This document shows, one piece after another, positions 1-7,203 of a stretch of 7,418 bases of DNA. The notes beneath the pieces were generated by a model that had not been told where the DNA came from, ran no database searches, and saw nothing but the letters and a program-made list of their open reading frames with translations. The translations under genes were made by a program, and so were the position numbers. The DNA lies in assembly GCA_031266635.1 (NCBI GenBank), contig JAISAN010000255.1:1-7418 (forward strand), given 5' to 3'. Position 1 is the stretch's first letter. The number at the start of each line of letters is the position of its first letter. This DNA comes from Treponema sp. (GTDB lineage Bacteria; Spirochaetota; Spirochaetia; Treponematales; Breznakiellaceae).

Positions 1-466
1 GCGCTGGATTGAACGCGCGGAGGCGGAAACAGAGCCCCGGTACAGGCAGATAATTCCCTATATAATTATGCAAGACAGTGAATCCCGGTTACTCTGCTAC
101 CCCCGGCATGGGAGTGAACAGCGGCTTCACGGCTTGTGGTCCTGCGGGATCGGCGGTCATATTGATGAAGATGACAACGGGGGCGGCTTTGCCGAAACCG
201 TAAAGACAGGTATGCTTCGGGAACTGTCGGAAGAACTTGCCAATTTTAATCCGAACATGGTAAATCTTGTGTATAAGGGCATTATCAATGAGCTTGATAC
301 CCCGGTGGGCCGTGTACATCTGGGGCTTGTGTATCTTGCCTTGTGTAAGGATGATTACAAGCCTGAACCGTCAGAGGAAACCGCCGGAATGGAATGGAAA
401 ACAACAGCACAGATGGAATCGCTGAATATGGAACAGTGGTCCCATCTGGCGCTGAAACTCCGTTAA
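1..466 (+). CDS. Nudix-family hydrolase, C-terminal part (5' end outside window)
   Basis: The reading frame is open from the left edge (first full codon at base 2) to TAA at 464-466, giving 154 visible residues. An ATG exists at 68, but it has no Shine-Dalgarno sequence and the preceding residues (ending IIPYII) look like the normal run-in to a Nudix fold, so the true start is upstream of the window. Visible residues 49-54 read GIGGHI. The catalytic helix follows, with E65, then R73-E74-L75-x-E77-E78, matching the REUxEE core of the Nudix box. The box is degenerate at both glycines (N59 and A80), which I believe is common in the subfamily often labelled MutT-like or phosphoesterase. Nudix enzymes hydrolyse nucleoside diphosphates linked to another group; the substrate here cannot be read from sequence. 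The gene is convergent with the operon and clearly lower in GC, so it is a separate transcription unit. Confidence 0.85.
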   Translation, partial: RWIERAEAETEPRYRQIIPYIIMQDSESRLLCYPRHGSEQRLHGLWSCGIGGHIDEDDNGGGFAETVKTGMLRELSEELANFNPNMVNLVYKGIINELDTPVGRVHLGLVYLALCKDDYKPEPSEETAGMEWKTTAQMESLNMEQWSHLALKLR

Positions 467-475
467 AATACTGCC

Positions 476-490
476 GCGGCGCAAAGCCGC
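476..490 (-). terminator. Weak hairpin, possible terminator of the operon
   Basis: GCGGC at 476-480 and GCCGC at 486-490 form a perfect 5-bp G/C stem around a 5-nt loop. It lies in the 45-bp gap between two convergent stop codons. On the minus strand the stem is followed, after about five bases, by TATTTT, which overlaps the Nudix stop codon. On the plus strand no T run follows. The stem is short and the T tract imperfect and offset, so this is only a candidate, better placed for the leftward operon than for the Nudix gene. Confidence 0.3.
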
Positions 491-511
491 CCCGAAAGAC
501 TATTGTATACG

Positions 512-1858
512 TTAAAGTTTTCCCGACCGTTTTACGCTCAGATAGCGGTTTATGAGGGCCGGGGAAATATGGGACGGGGTGGTCTCCAGGGTGAGAAGCC
601 CCAGGTGTTCCCATTGCCGGTAGAGCCGCCGCCGGGCGGACAGGTAGGAAAAGGCCGCCGCGGTTTCCAGGGTTTCGCCGGGCATCAAAAGATGGTCCGC
701 CCCCGGCTTCCGCGCCGCCAGGGCCTCCGCGTCTTCTTCCTGAAAACTAACCAGCAGGAGCAGGTGCCGCCTTTTTATCCGGGGGAGGATCCACGAAAGG
801 GATTCACCGTCTTCCTCCCGGAAATTACTGACCAGGATGATAAAAGTCCGGCGGTGCAGCCGGACCAGTGCGTTTTCCAGGGCGGAAAAAGGGGAGGAGG
901 GCACCGGGGCGCTTTGTAAATCGTAAAAACCCCGCAAAAGCCCGGTCATGGCGCTGTTCCCCTTGCGGGGGGGAATCCACCGTTCACTGGCGCCGAAACT
1001 CTGGGCCGCCACAGAGTCCCCGTGTTTCAGGGCCACCCGGGACAGGAGCAGCAGGGCGTTCAGGGCGCTGTCGAACTGGGGCCCCAAAAGCCGGTAGCCG
1101 GAATCCAGGGCAAAAAGAACCTGCTGATCCTGCTCATCCTGATACTCCCGGACAATAAGTTTAAGCCTGCCGTCCAGTTGACGGTTCCGGCTGGAGGCCC
1201 GCCAGTCAATGGCCCGGAGAGAATCTCCATCCAGAAAATCCCGGAGGCCCAAAAATTCCAGACCCTGTCCCCGCCGCCTGATTTCCCGGGAACCCCGCTG
1301 GCCCGCAATCCCCCGCAGTTCTTCCCCGGAGCTTAGCTTTTTGAAATCAGGATAGGTCCGGCCCCGGCTTCCGGTCTCATGGAAAACCCGGAGCCGCCAG
1401 AAATGGAGGGGGGAACTCAACAACAGGTCCAGGCCCCGAAAAAACCAGGGCCCCCGTTCCCGGGGAAGCAAAGTGTATTCAAGAATGATAGAACCGCCCT
1501 GGGTGAGGACCTTCCGGTCCAGCCGCCGGGGAAAGCTTTCCCGGCCCTCGCCGCAGCTCATGGAGGGGGGATAGAGGTCATAGAGGAGGATCTTCGCCGG
1601 GACCGGAAGCCGGCTGTTCCGGCGGATAGTTACTTGTACCCGGACAGGTTCGTCCTGGGCCAGGGAGGCCGGTATATGCCGTTCCGTCTCCAGCCGGCCG
1701 GTGAAAAAAAGGAGGATGAGGGCGTCAATGGCGGCAAGGGGAAGTATAATACAGGCGGCAAAGAACCAGATGAGAAAGATCCGCTCTGAAAAAAAAGCCG
1801 CCATTCCCAGCAGGAGGAAACCCAGGGCGGCGGCAAAAAGGCCCCGCCCCGGTCTCAC
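512..1858 (-). CDS. DUF58 domain protein with vWA-like region, partner of MoxR
   Basis: A 448-residue protein. Two hydrophobic segments lie at about residues 7-23 and 26-52, and the rest should be cytoplasmic. The DUF58 signature is clear at 199-219, reading GLEFLGLRDFLDGDSLRAIDW, followed by a basic stretch and a vWA-like beta strand at 247-252 (VLFALD). DUF58 proteins are almost always encoded beside MoxR AAA+ ATPases and are thought to act as their adaptors or targets. The metal-site motif DxSxS is poor here: positions 252, 254 and 256 are D, G and R. The start is GTG at 1858, overlapping the MoxR stop as GTGA, with GGAGG seven bases upstream. It is the last gene of the operon. No full vWA (BatA/BatB-type) gene follows; the next gene is the convergent Nudix gene. 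Family assignment is confident; function is inferred from context. Confidence 0.93.
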   Translation of the reverse strand: MRPGRGLFAAALGFLLLGMAAFFSERIFLIWFFAACIILPLAAIDALILLFFTGRLETERHIPASLAQDEPVRVQVTIRRNSRLPVPAKILLYDLYPPSMSCGEGRESFPRRLDRKVLTQGGSIILEYTLLPRERGPWFFRGLDLLLSSPLHFWRLRVFHETGSRGRTYPDFKKLSSGEELRGIAGQRGSREIRRRGQGLEFLGLRDFLDGDSLRAIDWRASSRNRQLDGRLKLIVREYQDEQDQQVLFALDSGYRLLGPQFDSALNALLLLSRVALKHGDSVAAQSFGASERWIPPRKGNSAMTGLLRGFYDLQSAPVPSSPFSALENALVRLHRRTFIILVSNFREEDGESLSWILPRIKRRHLLLLVSFQEEDAEALAARKPGADHLLMPGETLETAAAFSYLSARRRLYRQWEHLGLLTLETTPSHISPALINRYLSVKRSGKL

Positions 1859-2883
1859 GCTCCGGCCTCCCCGTCAAACCCGGTTCCCTGCGGCGTTTCC
1901 CCGGCAAGCCCCCTGGGCGCTTCAGTATTGGCGGTCAGCCCCCTGATAATTTCCGCCTCTCCAATCCCTTCCAGCTCGCTTTCCGCGGAAAGGGTCAGCC
2001 GGTGGGCCAGCACCGGAACCGCCAGAGCTTTCACATCATCGGGGAGTACAAAATCCCGGCCGTTCATGAGCGCCCGGGCCCTGGCGCAGCGGATTAGGGC
2101 GAGACTGCCCCGGGGGCCCGCTCCGGTCTGAACCGCCGGGCTTTGCCGGGTGGCGGCGGTGAGACGGACCGCGTAATCAATGACCGACGGATCGATCCGC
2201 AGGCTGGAGGTGAAATCCCGGAGACCGGTAAAGCCGCCGGGTTCCAGCACCGTCTTTACCCCGGCAACCGAAAGTTCCGCGCCGGTCCCCCCCGCAAGGA
2301 CCCGGCCTACCATGACTTTTTCTTCCTCAAGGCTGGGATAGGCGGCGATAATTTTCATCAGGAAGCGGTCTTTTTGGGCGTCCGGCAGGGGATAGGTTCC
2401 CTCATGTTCAAAAGGGTTCTGGGTAGCCAGTACCATAAACGGCGCGGGCAGGGGACAGCCTATCCCGTCAAGGCTTACCTGAAATTCCTGCATGGCCTCA
2501 AAAAGCGCGGCCTGAACCTTGGCGGGGGCCCGGTTGATCTCATCGGCAATAAAAAGATTGGTGAATACCGGCCCTTTCCGGGTGATAAATTTCCCCGACC
2601 TGGTGTCCAGCATAATGTTGCCCGTAATATCACTGGGCATCAGATCCGGGGTAAACTGTACCCGCTTTGATTCCCCGCCGATGGCCTGGGCCAGGGCGCG
2701 GACCAGCAGGGTCTTGCCCAGTCCCGGAACCCCTTCCACCAGAAGATGCCCCCCTGCCAGCAGGGTGATCAGGGCGTGGGCCACCAATTCGGTCTGGCCG
2801 ATAAAGGCCCGGGCAACTTCAGTTTTGATTTCTTCCAGAGCCGCCGAGGCGGATTCTACTGTGTACTGATTTTGATAGGTCAT
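1855..2883 (-). CDS. MoxR-family AAA+ ATPase
   Basis: A 342-residue cytosolic ATPase with the full MoxR motif set: Walker A GVPGLGKT at 51-58, Walker B LFIADEIN at 110-117, sensor 1 ATQNP at 153-157, an arginine-finger region QKDRF at 170-174, and sensor 2 GPRGS at 256-260. All catalytic residues are present, so it should be active. Length is typical, apart from about 20 glycine- and alanine-rich residues after the core that look disordered. MoxR proteins are regarded as chaperone-like ATPases that remodel or assist maturation of partner complexes, usually together with a DUF58 or vWA protein encoded next door. The ATG at 2883 overlaps the DUF4350 stop as ATGA, and GGAG lies five bases upstream (2889-2892). 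Its stop overlaps the DUF58 start. In this operon it is the only obvious energy-using component. The specific substrate is unknown. Confidence 0.97.
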   Translation of the reverse strand: MTYQNQYTVESASAALEEIKTEVARAFIGQTELVAHALITLLAGGHLLVEGVPGLGKTLLVRALAQAIGGESKRVQFTPDLMPSDITGNIMLDTRSGKFITRKGPVFTNLFIADEINRAPAKVQAALFEAMQEFQVSLDGIGCPLPAPFMVLATQNPFEHEGTYPLPDAQKDRFLMKIIAAYPSLEEEKVMVGRVLAGGTGAELSVAGVKTVLEPGGFTGLRDFTSSLRIDPSVIDYAVRLTAATRQSPAVQTGAGPRGSLALIRCARARALMNGRDFVLPDDVKALAVPVLAHRLTLSAESELEGIGEAEIIRGLTANTEAPRGLAGETPQGTGFDGEAGA

Positions 2884-4004
2884 AAACGCTCCATCATGGT
2901 TTCCAGAATTCGCAGATACCGGATACTATCCCTGTAGGATAGATGTTTCCGTTCACGAAGGGATTTTTCTATAAATTCCAGTTCAAGCGCCGGTTTCCGG
3001 CCCCGGAGTTTTCGCCGTATTTCCCGGATGTAAGTCTCCAGGTATGTTTCCAGCGCCCCGTATCTTTTGAGGAACCGTGTTTCCGCGAGGAAACACTCCC
3101 GGATAGGGCGGCCGGGACTAATCTGTTCCTGAAACACCAGGCCGAAGGGGGGAATAAGCATCCAGAATCCTACAATAATAAGCGCCAGGGTGGATACTCC
3201 CAGGGGGAGAAAATTTCCCCGGTCCGCCAGTTTTCCAAACAGGCTTTTTACTTTCCGGCCCCCCCGGATAAAAAGCAGCCCCGGATTATCCTCCTGTGCC
3301 CTGGCGCCGGTCAGGTCCCAGGCCAGCCGGGCGTTGGCTTCCCCGCTCAAAAAATCATTCTCCATAAACCAGGGGCGGCCGATAAGGGTAAGGGCCCCCG
3401 CTCCCACGGGAATTTGGATCAGCCTGATTATTGTCCCCGCTTCTTTTATGGTAAAAACCGGATCCCCCGTTTCTTCCGTTATGGTGAATTGAACCAGCCC
3501 GTCAAAATCGGGCAGGGCGTCCAAATCGGGCGGGGGCCCGGAAAGCGGAAGGGCTTCATCAATGCCGGCGGCATCTTCCCCTTCGGCGATACTGCCGGAA
3601 TCACCGGAAAATACGGCGCTTACGCCAAAGCCCGCGAGGAAGGCGTCAAGCTCCTCATCCTCATCCAGGGGCGGCTCCAGGGAAACGACCAGAAATCCCC
3701 CCGCCGCCATCCAGTTTTTAAGCGGCTCCTCCGCGCCGTTCCAGTTAAAAGCGGAGGCCTGGACAAACACGGTTTTTTCGGAAGCCCGTATGATCCGGGA
3801 AGCATCTCCCTCTGATACCATAGAGACCCGCCGTCCTGTTTTGGCAAGCCATGTTTCCAGGGCAAAAAAATCATTGGACTGTACCTGAGAGGAAGGAGAC
3901 TTGTACTCAGTCCGGGGGTAGATCTCCAGATTGGTATAGGCAAAAATTGCCAGAAGCACTACAAACAGGGCGGCGATACCCAGGGGAGTCCACTTATTGG
4001 ACAT
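2880..4004 (-). CDS. DUF4350-type membrane protein
   Basis: A 374-residue protein with one N-terminal membrane segment (about 8-24), an extracytoplasmic domain (about 33-215), a second membrane segment (about 266-288) and a basic, helical cytoplasmic tail (about 290-374). The N-terminal domain has the DUF4350 pattern: a short run-in ending in SP, a helix with ALETWLAKTGRRV at 48-60, then a strand and LKNWMAAGGFLVVS at 95-108, resembling a glutamine-amidotransferase-like Rossmann fold. It carries a notable acidic stretch at 114-150. The frame stays open to 4301, but those 98 extra residues lie inside the DUF4129 gene and look like out-of-frame translation. Two adjacent ATGs exist (4007 and 4004). 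AGGAGG at 4011-4016 is three bases from the first and six from the second, so 4004 is preferred. It overlaps the DUF4129 gene by 11 nt. Role inferred: a structural or ligand-binding part of the RDD/SpoIIM/MoxR membrane system. Confidence 0.85.
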   Translation of the reverse strand: MSNKWTPLGIAALFVVLLAIFAYTNLEIYPRTEYKSPSSQVQSNDFFALETWLAKTGRRVSMVSEGDASRIIRASEKTVFVQASAFNWNGAEEPLKNWMAAGGFLVVSLEPPLDEDEELDAFLAGFGVSAVFSGDSGSIAEGEDAAGIDEALPLSGPPPDLDALPDFDGLVQFTITEETGDPVFTIKEAGTIIRLIQIPVGAGALTLIGRPWFMENDFLSGEANARLAWDLTGARAQEDNPGLLFIRGGRKVKSLFGKLADRGNFLPLGVSTLALIIVGFWMLIPPFGLVFQEQISPGRPIRECFLAETRFLKRYGALETYLETYIREIRRKLRGRKPALELEFIEKSLRERKHLSYRDSIRYLRILETMMERL

Positions 4005-5529
4005 CATGGTCCTCCTTGCGGGTACCGGGGAGGACGGATTCTTTCCCCGCCGGCCCGGCCCCCAGGGACCGGCAAAAAACCAGGGCTTCCCCAAAACTTC
4101 CCTCCGGGGGCAGCCGTCCTCCGTAGGCCAGAGCTGTCCCGCGGGTGATCGCCGAAGCGAAAGTTTCCAGCTCTTCCCCGCCGGAACCGTCCGCCGAATC
4201 CGCGGCCCCGGCATCCGCCGACGCGCGGGCCAGGGCCAGGCAGCCGTATTCGGTGGCGTCCGGCGGGAAGGCCGTTCCGCGGTACCGGGACCAGGACTCA
4301 AAGAGGGCGGCCAGACAGCAGCGCCAGGCCCGCCGGATATCCCCCCGCTCGTACAGGGCCTGCGCTTCAGCCATGAGGGCTTCCGGGTTTTGCCTGCCCG
4401 GGGGGAACCGGCTGCCCGTCTTCAGGCCGCGGGGGCCGGGCGGTTTTTTCCCCCGCTTTTTATACAGGTAACGGATACAGAAAAATCCCAGGGATCCGAT
4501 ACCCAGAATAATGGCAAGCCGCAGGATATGGGCAAAAACCTGTTTGATGGTTTGAACCCAGGGGGCAAGATTAAAATCAACCGGTTCCCGTTCTTTCGCC
4601 TGTTTTTTAAACCGTATCCCCCAGCCCTCCCGTTTGCCGCCGAAATCATCGGAGGCAAAAATGCCTTCCAGCGTTTCAAGCGGCGCGTCCTCACCCGGTT
4701 CCGCGGGGAGCGCGGTTTCCGCCTGGAGGCGGAAAGGCAGGAGGCAGCCCGCCAGCAGAAGAACCGCCAGAGTCTTGGGGAAAATCCGCTTCTTTTTCCG
4801 GGCCCCGGTAAATTTTCTAAAAAGAATTTCAATGTCCCAGCCTTCCAGCGCGACCCGGCTGTTGATATACAGGCCAAAGCCCATGCAGACATAGAGACTC
4901 TCTACCAGCATATAATTGACACACCAGGCGGCGAAAATAAAGATCTCCATTTTGTCAAAAAAATCACCCGGGGATGAGACATACCCTTCCTGGACGAGTT
5001 CAATCATCAGCAGGGAAAAGAGCAGTTCCCCCGCCAGAAGTACAAATTCCAGGGAAAAGCCCCAGATTGTCAGAAAGGAGCAAAATTGAAGCCCTCCCCG
5101 TTCAAGTTCCTGTTTCCGCTTTTTTACCGCCTTTCCCCGGAGTTTTTCCAGAACCCGCAGGGGCATCACGGCGGAGCGGAGGAGGCTGAAACGCCGCCAG
5201 AGGAGATCGCCGGGAAGTCCCCGGAAAAGGGCCTTCCCCAGCCCCCGTAAAAGACGCTTTGTCCCGGAATTGCTTTCAAAAAAACGCACCGAGATAATGT
5301 GCAGGATCGGCCGGTCGAAAAGGGGCTTGAGGTACCAGAGAATGAGCCATGACCAGCGGTAAATATTCTCCGGGAGCAGCCTGAGTCCGAAGGCGCAGAC
5401 CCAAAAGGGCAGGGCGAAAAAAGGGAGAAAATACATAAAACCGGCCCGCCACAGGAGCAGTCCCGCGTCCGCCGCTTCCCAGGGACTCCGCTGCCTGAGA
5501 ACCAGGGCGCCTTCATGGGGAAGGTTCAT
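3994..5529 (-). CDS. Large multi-pass membrane protein with C-terminal DUF4129-like domain
   Basis: A 511-residue protein. Membrane segments appear at about 29-51, 153-177, 195-220, 252-268 and 335-354. Before the fourth, INSRVALEGWDIEI (222-235) matches a motif of N/DxRxxxEGWDxE type seen in several polytopic membrane proteins. The fourth segment starts with a lysine cluster (KKKR, 245-248), includes LLLAGC and ends LQAET, so it looks like a signal peptide placed inside the protein. A soluble stretch (272-325), another membrane helix, a basic linker and the DUF4129-like helical domain (about 381-490) follow. That domain begins NPEALMAEAQALYERGDIRRAW and has a Y-G pair (469-470) near its end. 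A low-complexity Ala/Asp/Gly insert lies at 434-453. The ATG at 5529 is preferred over TTG at 5544 because GGGAGG lies just upstream of it. It overlaps the SpoIIM gene by 17 nt and DUF4350 by 11 nt. Function unknown; presumed scaffold of the operon's membrane complex. Confidence 0.82.
   Translation of the reverse strand: MNLPHEGALVLRQRSPWEAADAGLLLWRAGFMYFLPFFALPFWVCAFGLRLLPENIYRWSWLILWYLKPLFDRPILHIISVRFFESNSGTKRLLRGLGKALFRGLPGDLLWRRFSLLRSAVMPLRVLEKLRGKAVKKRKQELERGGLQFCSFLTIWGFSLEFVLLAGELLFSLLMIELVQEGYVSSPGDFFDKMEIFIFAAWCVNYMLVESLYVCMGFGLYINSRVALEGWDIEILFRKFTGARKKKRIFPKTLAVLLLAGCLLPFRLQAETALPAEPGEDAPLETLEGIFASDDFGGKREGWGIRFKKQAKEREPVDFNLAPWVQTIKQVFAHILRLAIILGIGSLGFFCIRYLYKKRGKKPPGPRGLKTGSRFPPGRQNPEALMAEAQALYERGDIRRAWRCCLAALFESWSRYRGTAFPPDATEYGCLALARASADAGAADSADGSGGEELETFASAITRGTALAYGGRLPPEGSFGEALVFCRSLGAGPAGKESVLPGTRKEDHDVQ
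4011..4016 (-). promoter_or_regulatory. Ribosome binding site deciding the DUF4350 start
   Basis: AGGAGG on the minus strand, within the last codons of the DUF4129 gene. It is three bases from the ATG at 4007 and six from the ATG at 4004. Normal spacing favours the second ATG and rules out the much longer open frame reaching 4301. Confidence 0.8.
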
Positions 5530-6481
5530 GTTTCCTCCCGGCAAACAGAAAATACAGCAGCAGCAGAACCCAGCCCGTTATACCGGCGCCGTAACGCAGG
5601 GCCGGGGAAAGCTCATGCCGGGATGACCAGAAGGCCTCAATGACCGCGGCCAGTACCAGCATCAGGCCGCTGCCGGCGATAATGGGCAGGGCCTCCCTGC
5701 CCGCCGCCCTGATGGACGCGCCCCGGCTGAGGCCCCTGGTAACAAACAGTCGGTAGCCCATCAGCAGTCCCGCCTGGGCGCTGAAAATGATCGCCGTAAG
5801 CTCAAAACTGCTGTGGCCGACAATGAAGGAAAAAAAAGTTTCCTCCAGCCCCTTGTTGATGATGTGCCCCGCGGCGGTTCCCAGAAATATCGCGTTGAAA
5901 CAGAGCAGAAAAATACTCCCGATGCCCGCAAGAATCCCCGCGGCAAAAATTTTGAAGGCGATGGAAATATTATTGTAGATGTAGAAACCGAACATATCCG
6001 CGTCGGAACCAATGTCCCGGGGGGTCAAAAAATGTTCACTCGCCGGATCGTACATACGTTCCAGGGAGGAGACCTGGGATTCGGGCATAAATTCATAAGC
6101 CAGCTCGGGAAAACGGACGGTGAGGAGGCCGGAAAAAAACGCCAGCCCGTAAAAGATGATCAGGGCCGCCCCAATCCCCCGCCACTGGGCCCGGACTTTT
6201 TGGGGAAAGGTTTGGAGGATAAAACGGAGCGGCCCTTTCAGGGACCAGCCCCGCTGGCCGTAGAGAATCTGGTTCCCTTCGTTGATCAGAATATTCAAGC
6301 GTTCTATGATGGCCGGATCAAACCCGTGGACCCTGGCGGTGTTGAGATCCTGAGTCAGTTCCCGGAAGCCCTGGGGAAAAAACGCGGCATGGGTTTTTAT
6401 TCCCTTTTGACTTCCCCGGATTATTCCCTCAAATTTCCGCCAGAAAGCTTCCCGGCGCAAAATAAAATTACGCTCCGTCAC
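5513..6481 (-). CDS. SpoIIM-family (stage II sporulation protein M-like) membrane protein
   Basis: A 322-residue integral membrane protein. The N-terminal ~95 residues are soluble and helical, with an aromatic and basic start (FILRREAFWRKFEGII) and LTQDLNTARVHG at 42-53, typical of this family. Membrane segments follow at about 104-122, 174-205, 226-245, 266-284 and 297-313. Family hallmarks are YNNISIAFKIFAAGILAGIG (169-188), FNAIFLGTAAG (195-205) and GHSSFELTAI (222-231). SpoIIM is known from endospore formers as part of the DMP peptidoglycan-degrading engulfment complex. Homologues linked to RDD and MoxR genes occur widely in non-sporulating bacteria and should not be read as evidence of sporulation. 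The start is GTG at 6481, overlapping the RDD stop as GTGA, with GGAGG four bases upstream (6486-6490). Family call is firm; the role in this operon is inferred to be a membrane core subunit. Confidence 0.93.
   Translation of the reverse strand: MTERNFILRREAFWRKFEGIIRGSQKGIKTHAAFFPQGFRELTQDLNTARVHGFDPAIIERLNILINEGNQILYGQRGWSLKGPLRFILQTFPQKVRAQWRGIGAALIIFYGLAFFSGLLTVRFPELAYEFMPESQVSSLERMYDPASEHFLTPRDIGSDADMFGFYIYNNISIAFKIFAAGILAGIGSIFLLCFNAIFLGTAAGHIINKGLEETFFSFIVGHSSFELTAIIFSAQAGLLMGYRLFVTRGLSRGASIRAAGREALPIIAGSGLMLVLAAVIEAFWSSRHELSPALRYGAGITGWVLLLLYFLFAGRKHEPSP
5534..5539 (-). promoter_or_regulatory. Ribosome binding site deciding the DUF4129 start
   Basis: GGGAGG on the minus strand, with four bases (AAAC) between it and the ATG at 5529. 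It sits inside the last codons of the SpoIIM gene and downstream of the alternative TTG at 5544, so it supports the ATG start. Confidence 0.75.
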
Positions 6482-7203
6482 AGCCCCTCCCCGGTAAATT
6501 TCCGGGCCAGGCCCAGGAGGTACGCCGAGGGAACAGCGCCGCCGGCTTCCAGGGCCTGGGCATAGGGCCGGGAAATATCATCCGCCCTGGCCGCCCCCAA
6601 AAGAGGGTAACGCCGGGCAAACATCAGGATCGCCTGCTTTTCCTCGTAGGACAGGGAGGGGATGGAAAGGGGCGGCGGAAAGTTTCCCGCCGGGAAAGCC
6701 GCGGACCGCCGGGGCGGGGATAAAGATTTGGCGGTATAAACCACCAGGGTTCCCGCCGCCCAGTCCCCCAGCCGTCTGAAGCCTGGGCTGACCATCATGG
6801 AGATCAGGGCGATGGGGCATAAAAACAGGAAGGTATCCGCAAAACGCAGGAGGTTCCGTAAAAAAGACGCCCCCGGATTTACCGGGGAACCGTCATCCCG
6901 AACCACCCGGATTCCCATAATCCGCTTGCCCAGGCTCTGTCCCCGGAAAAGCAGTTCGCATATACAATGATAAAACCACTCAACGCAGAACATAAGGATC
7001 AGGGCTACCCAGCGCCCCCCCGCGTCCCCCATAAAACCGGCGGCTATAAAAAAAACAACCAGTATGGCCCACTGGAGTAATTTGTCGATCCCCCACGCGC
7101 AGGTACGGATGGGAAGTCCCGCGGGAAACAGGGCAAATTCTATTCCTTCGGGAGTCAGAACTCCCAGAGACGAATCGGTTTTGGCATGTTCAAATCCGGT
7201 CAT
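6478..7203 (-). CDS. RDD-family membrane protein with C-terminal extension
   Basis: A 241-residue protein. After a cytoplasmic lead of about 30 residues comes the RDD domain, with R33 and D40 in RTCAWGID, membrane helices at about 41-57, 63-84 and 123-138, the signature RGQSLGKRIMGIRVV (87-101), NLLRFAD (117-123) and RRLGDWAAGTLVV (143-155). A proline-rich linker leads to a soluble helical tail (about 184-241) containing YEEKQAILMFARRYPLLGAAR. Similar tails are typical of RDD proteins encoded with SpoIIM and MoxR genes. RDD proteins as a class have been linked to ion transport in isolated cases, but here the operon argues for a structural membrane role. The ATG at 7203 overlaps the upstream stop as TGATG. 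I see no Shine-Dalgarno sequence, so translation probably depends on coupling to the upstream gene. Confidence 0.93.
   Translation of the reverse strand: MTGFEHAKTDSSLGVLTPEGIEFALFPAGLPIRTCAWGIDKLLQWAILVVFFIAAGFMGDAGGRWVALILMFCVEWFYHCICELLFRGQSLGKRIMGIRVVRDDGSPVNPGASFLRNLLRFADTFLFLCPIALISMMVSPGFRRLGDWAAGTLVVYTAKSLSPPRRSAAFPAGNFPPPLSIPSLSYEEKQAILMFARRYPLLGAARADDISRPYAQALEAGGAVPSAYLLGLARKFTGEGL

Noticed and set aside
68..70. ATG as the start of the Nudix gene
   Set aside because: No ribosome site precedes it, and the upstream in-frame codons encode sequence that fits the family, so the gene starts outside the window.
505..510. GTATAC palindrome between the convergent genes
   Set aside because: A six-base palindrome is expected by chance and nothing around it suggests an operator or attachment site.
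503..919. Plus-strand open frame of 138 codons just after the Nudix gene
   Set aside because: It is antisense to the end of the DUF58 gene, which carries clear family motifs, and its product is low-complexity Gly/Pro/Arg-rich sequence.
2943..3815. 290-codon open frame on the plus strand
   Set aside because: It lies wholly antisense to the well-supported DUF4350 gene, has a biased composition rich in Pro, Gly, Lys and Phe, and shows no recognisable domain. It is a by-product of GC-rich codon use in the real gene.
4005..4301. N-terminal extension of the DUF4350 frame by 98 or more codons
   Set aside because: The extra residues are Pro/Arg/Gly-rich, overlap the DUF4129 domain in another frame, and precede a strong ribosome site and a clean N-terminal membrane anchor.
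4690..4790. A separate lipoprotein gene starting inside the DUF4129 gene
   Set aside because: No ATG, GTG or TTG codon with a ribosome site lies in frame just before the signal-like segment, and the frame is continuous, so it is treated as one gene.
3997..4977. 326-codon open frame on the plus strand
   Set aside because: Antisense to the DUF4129 gene, Pro/Gly/Arg-rich, no motif, no convincing ribosome site; the same composition effect.
5530..5544. Alternative TTG start for the DUF4129 gene
   Set aside because: The GGGAGG ribosome site lies downstream of this TTG and at proper spacing from the ATG at 5529.
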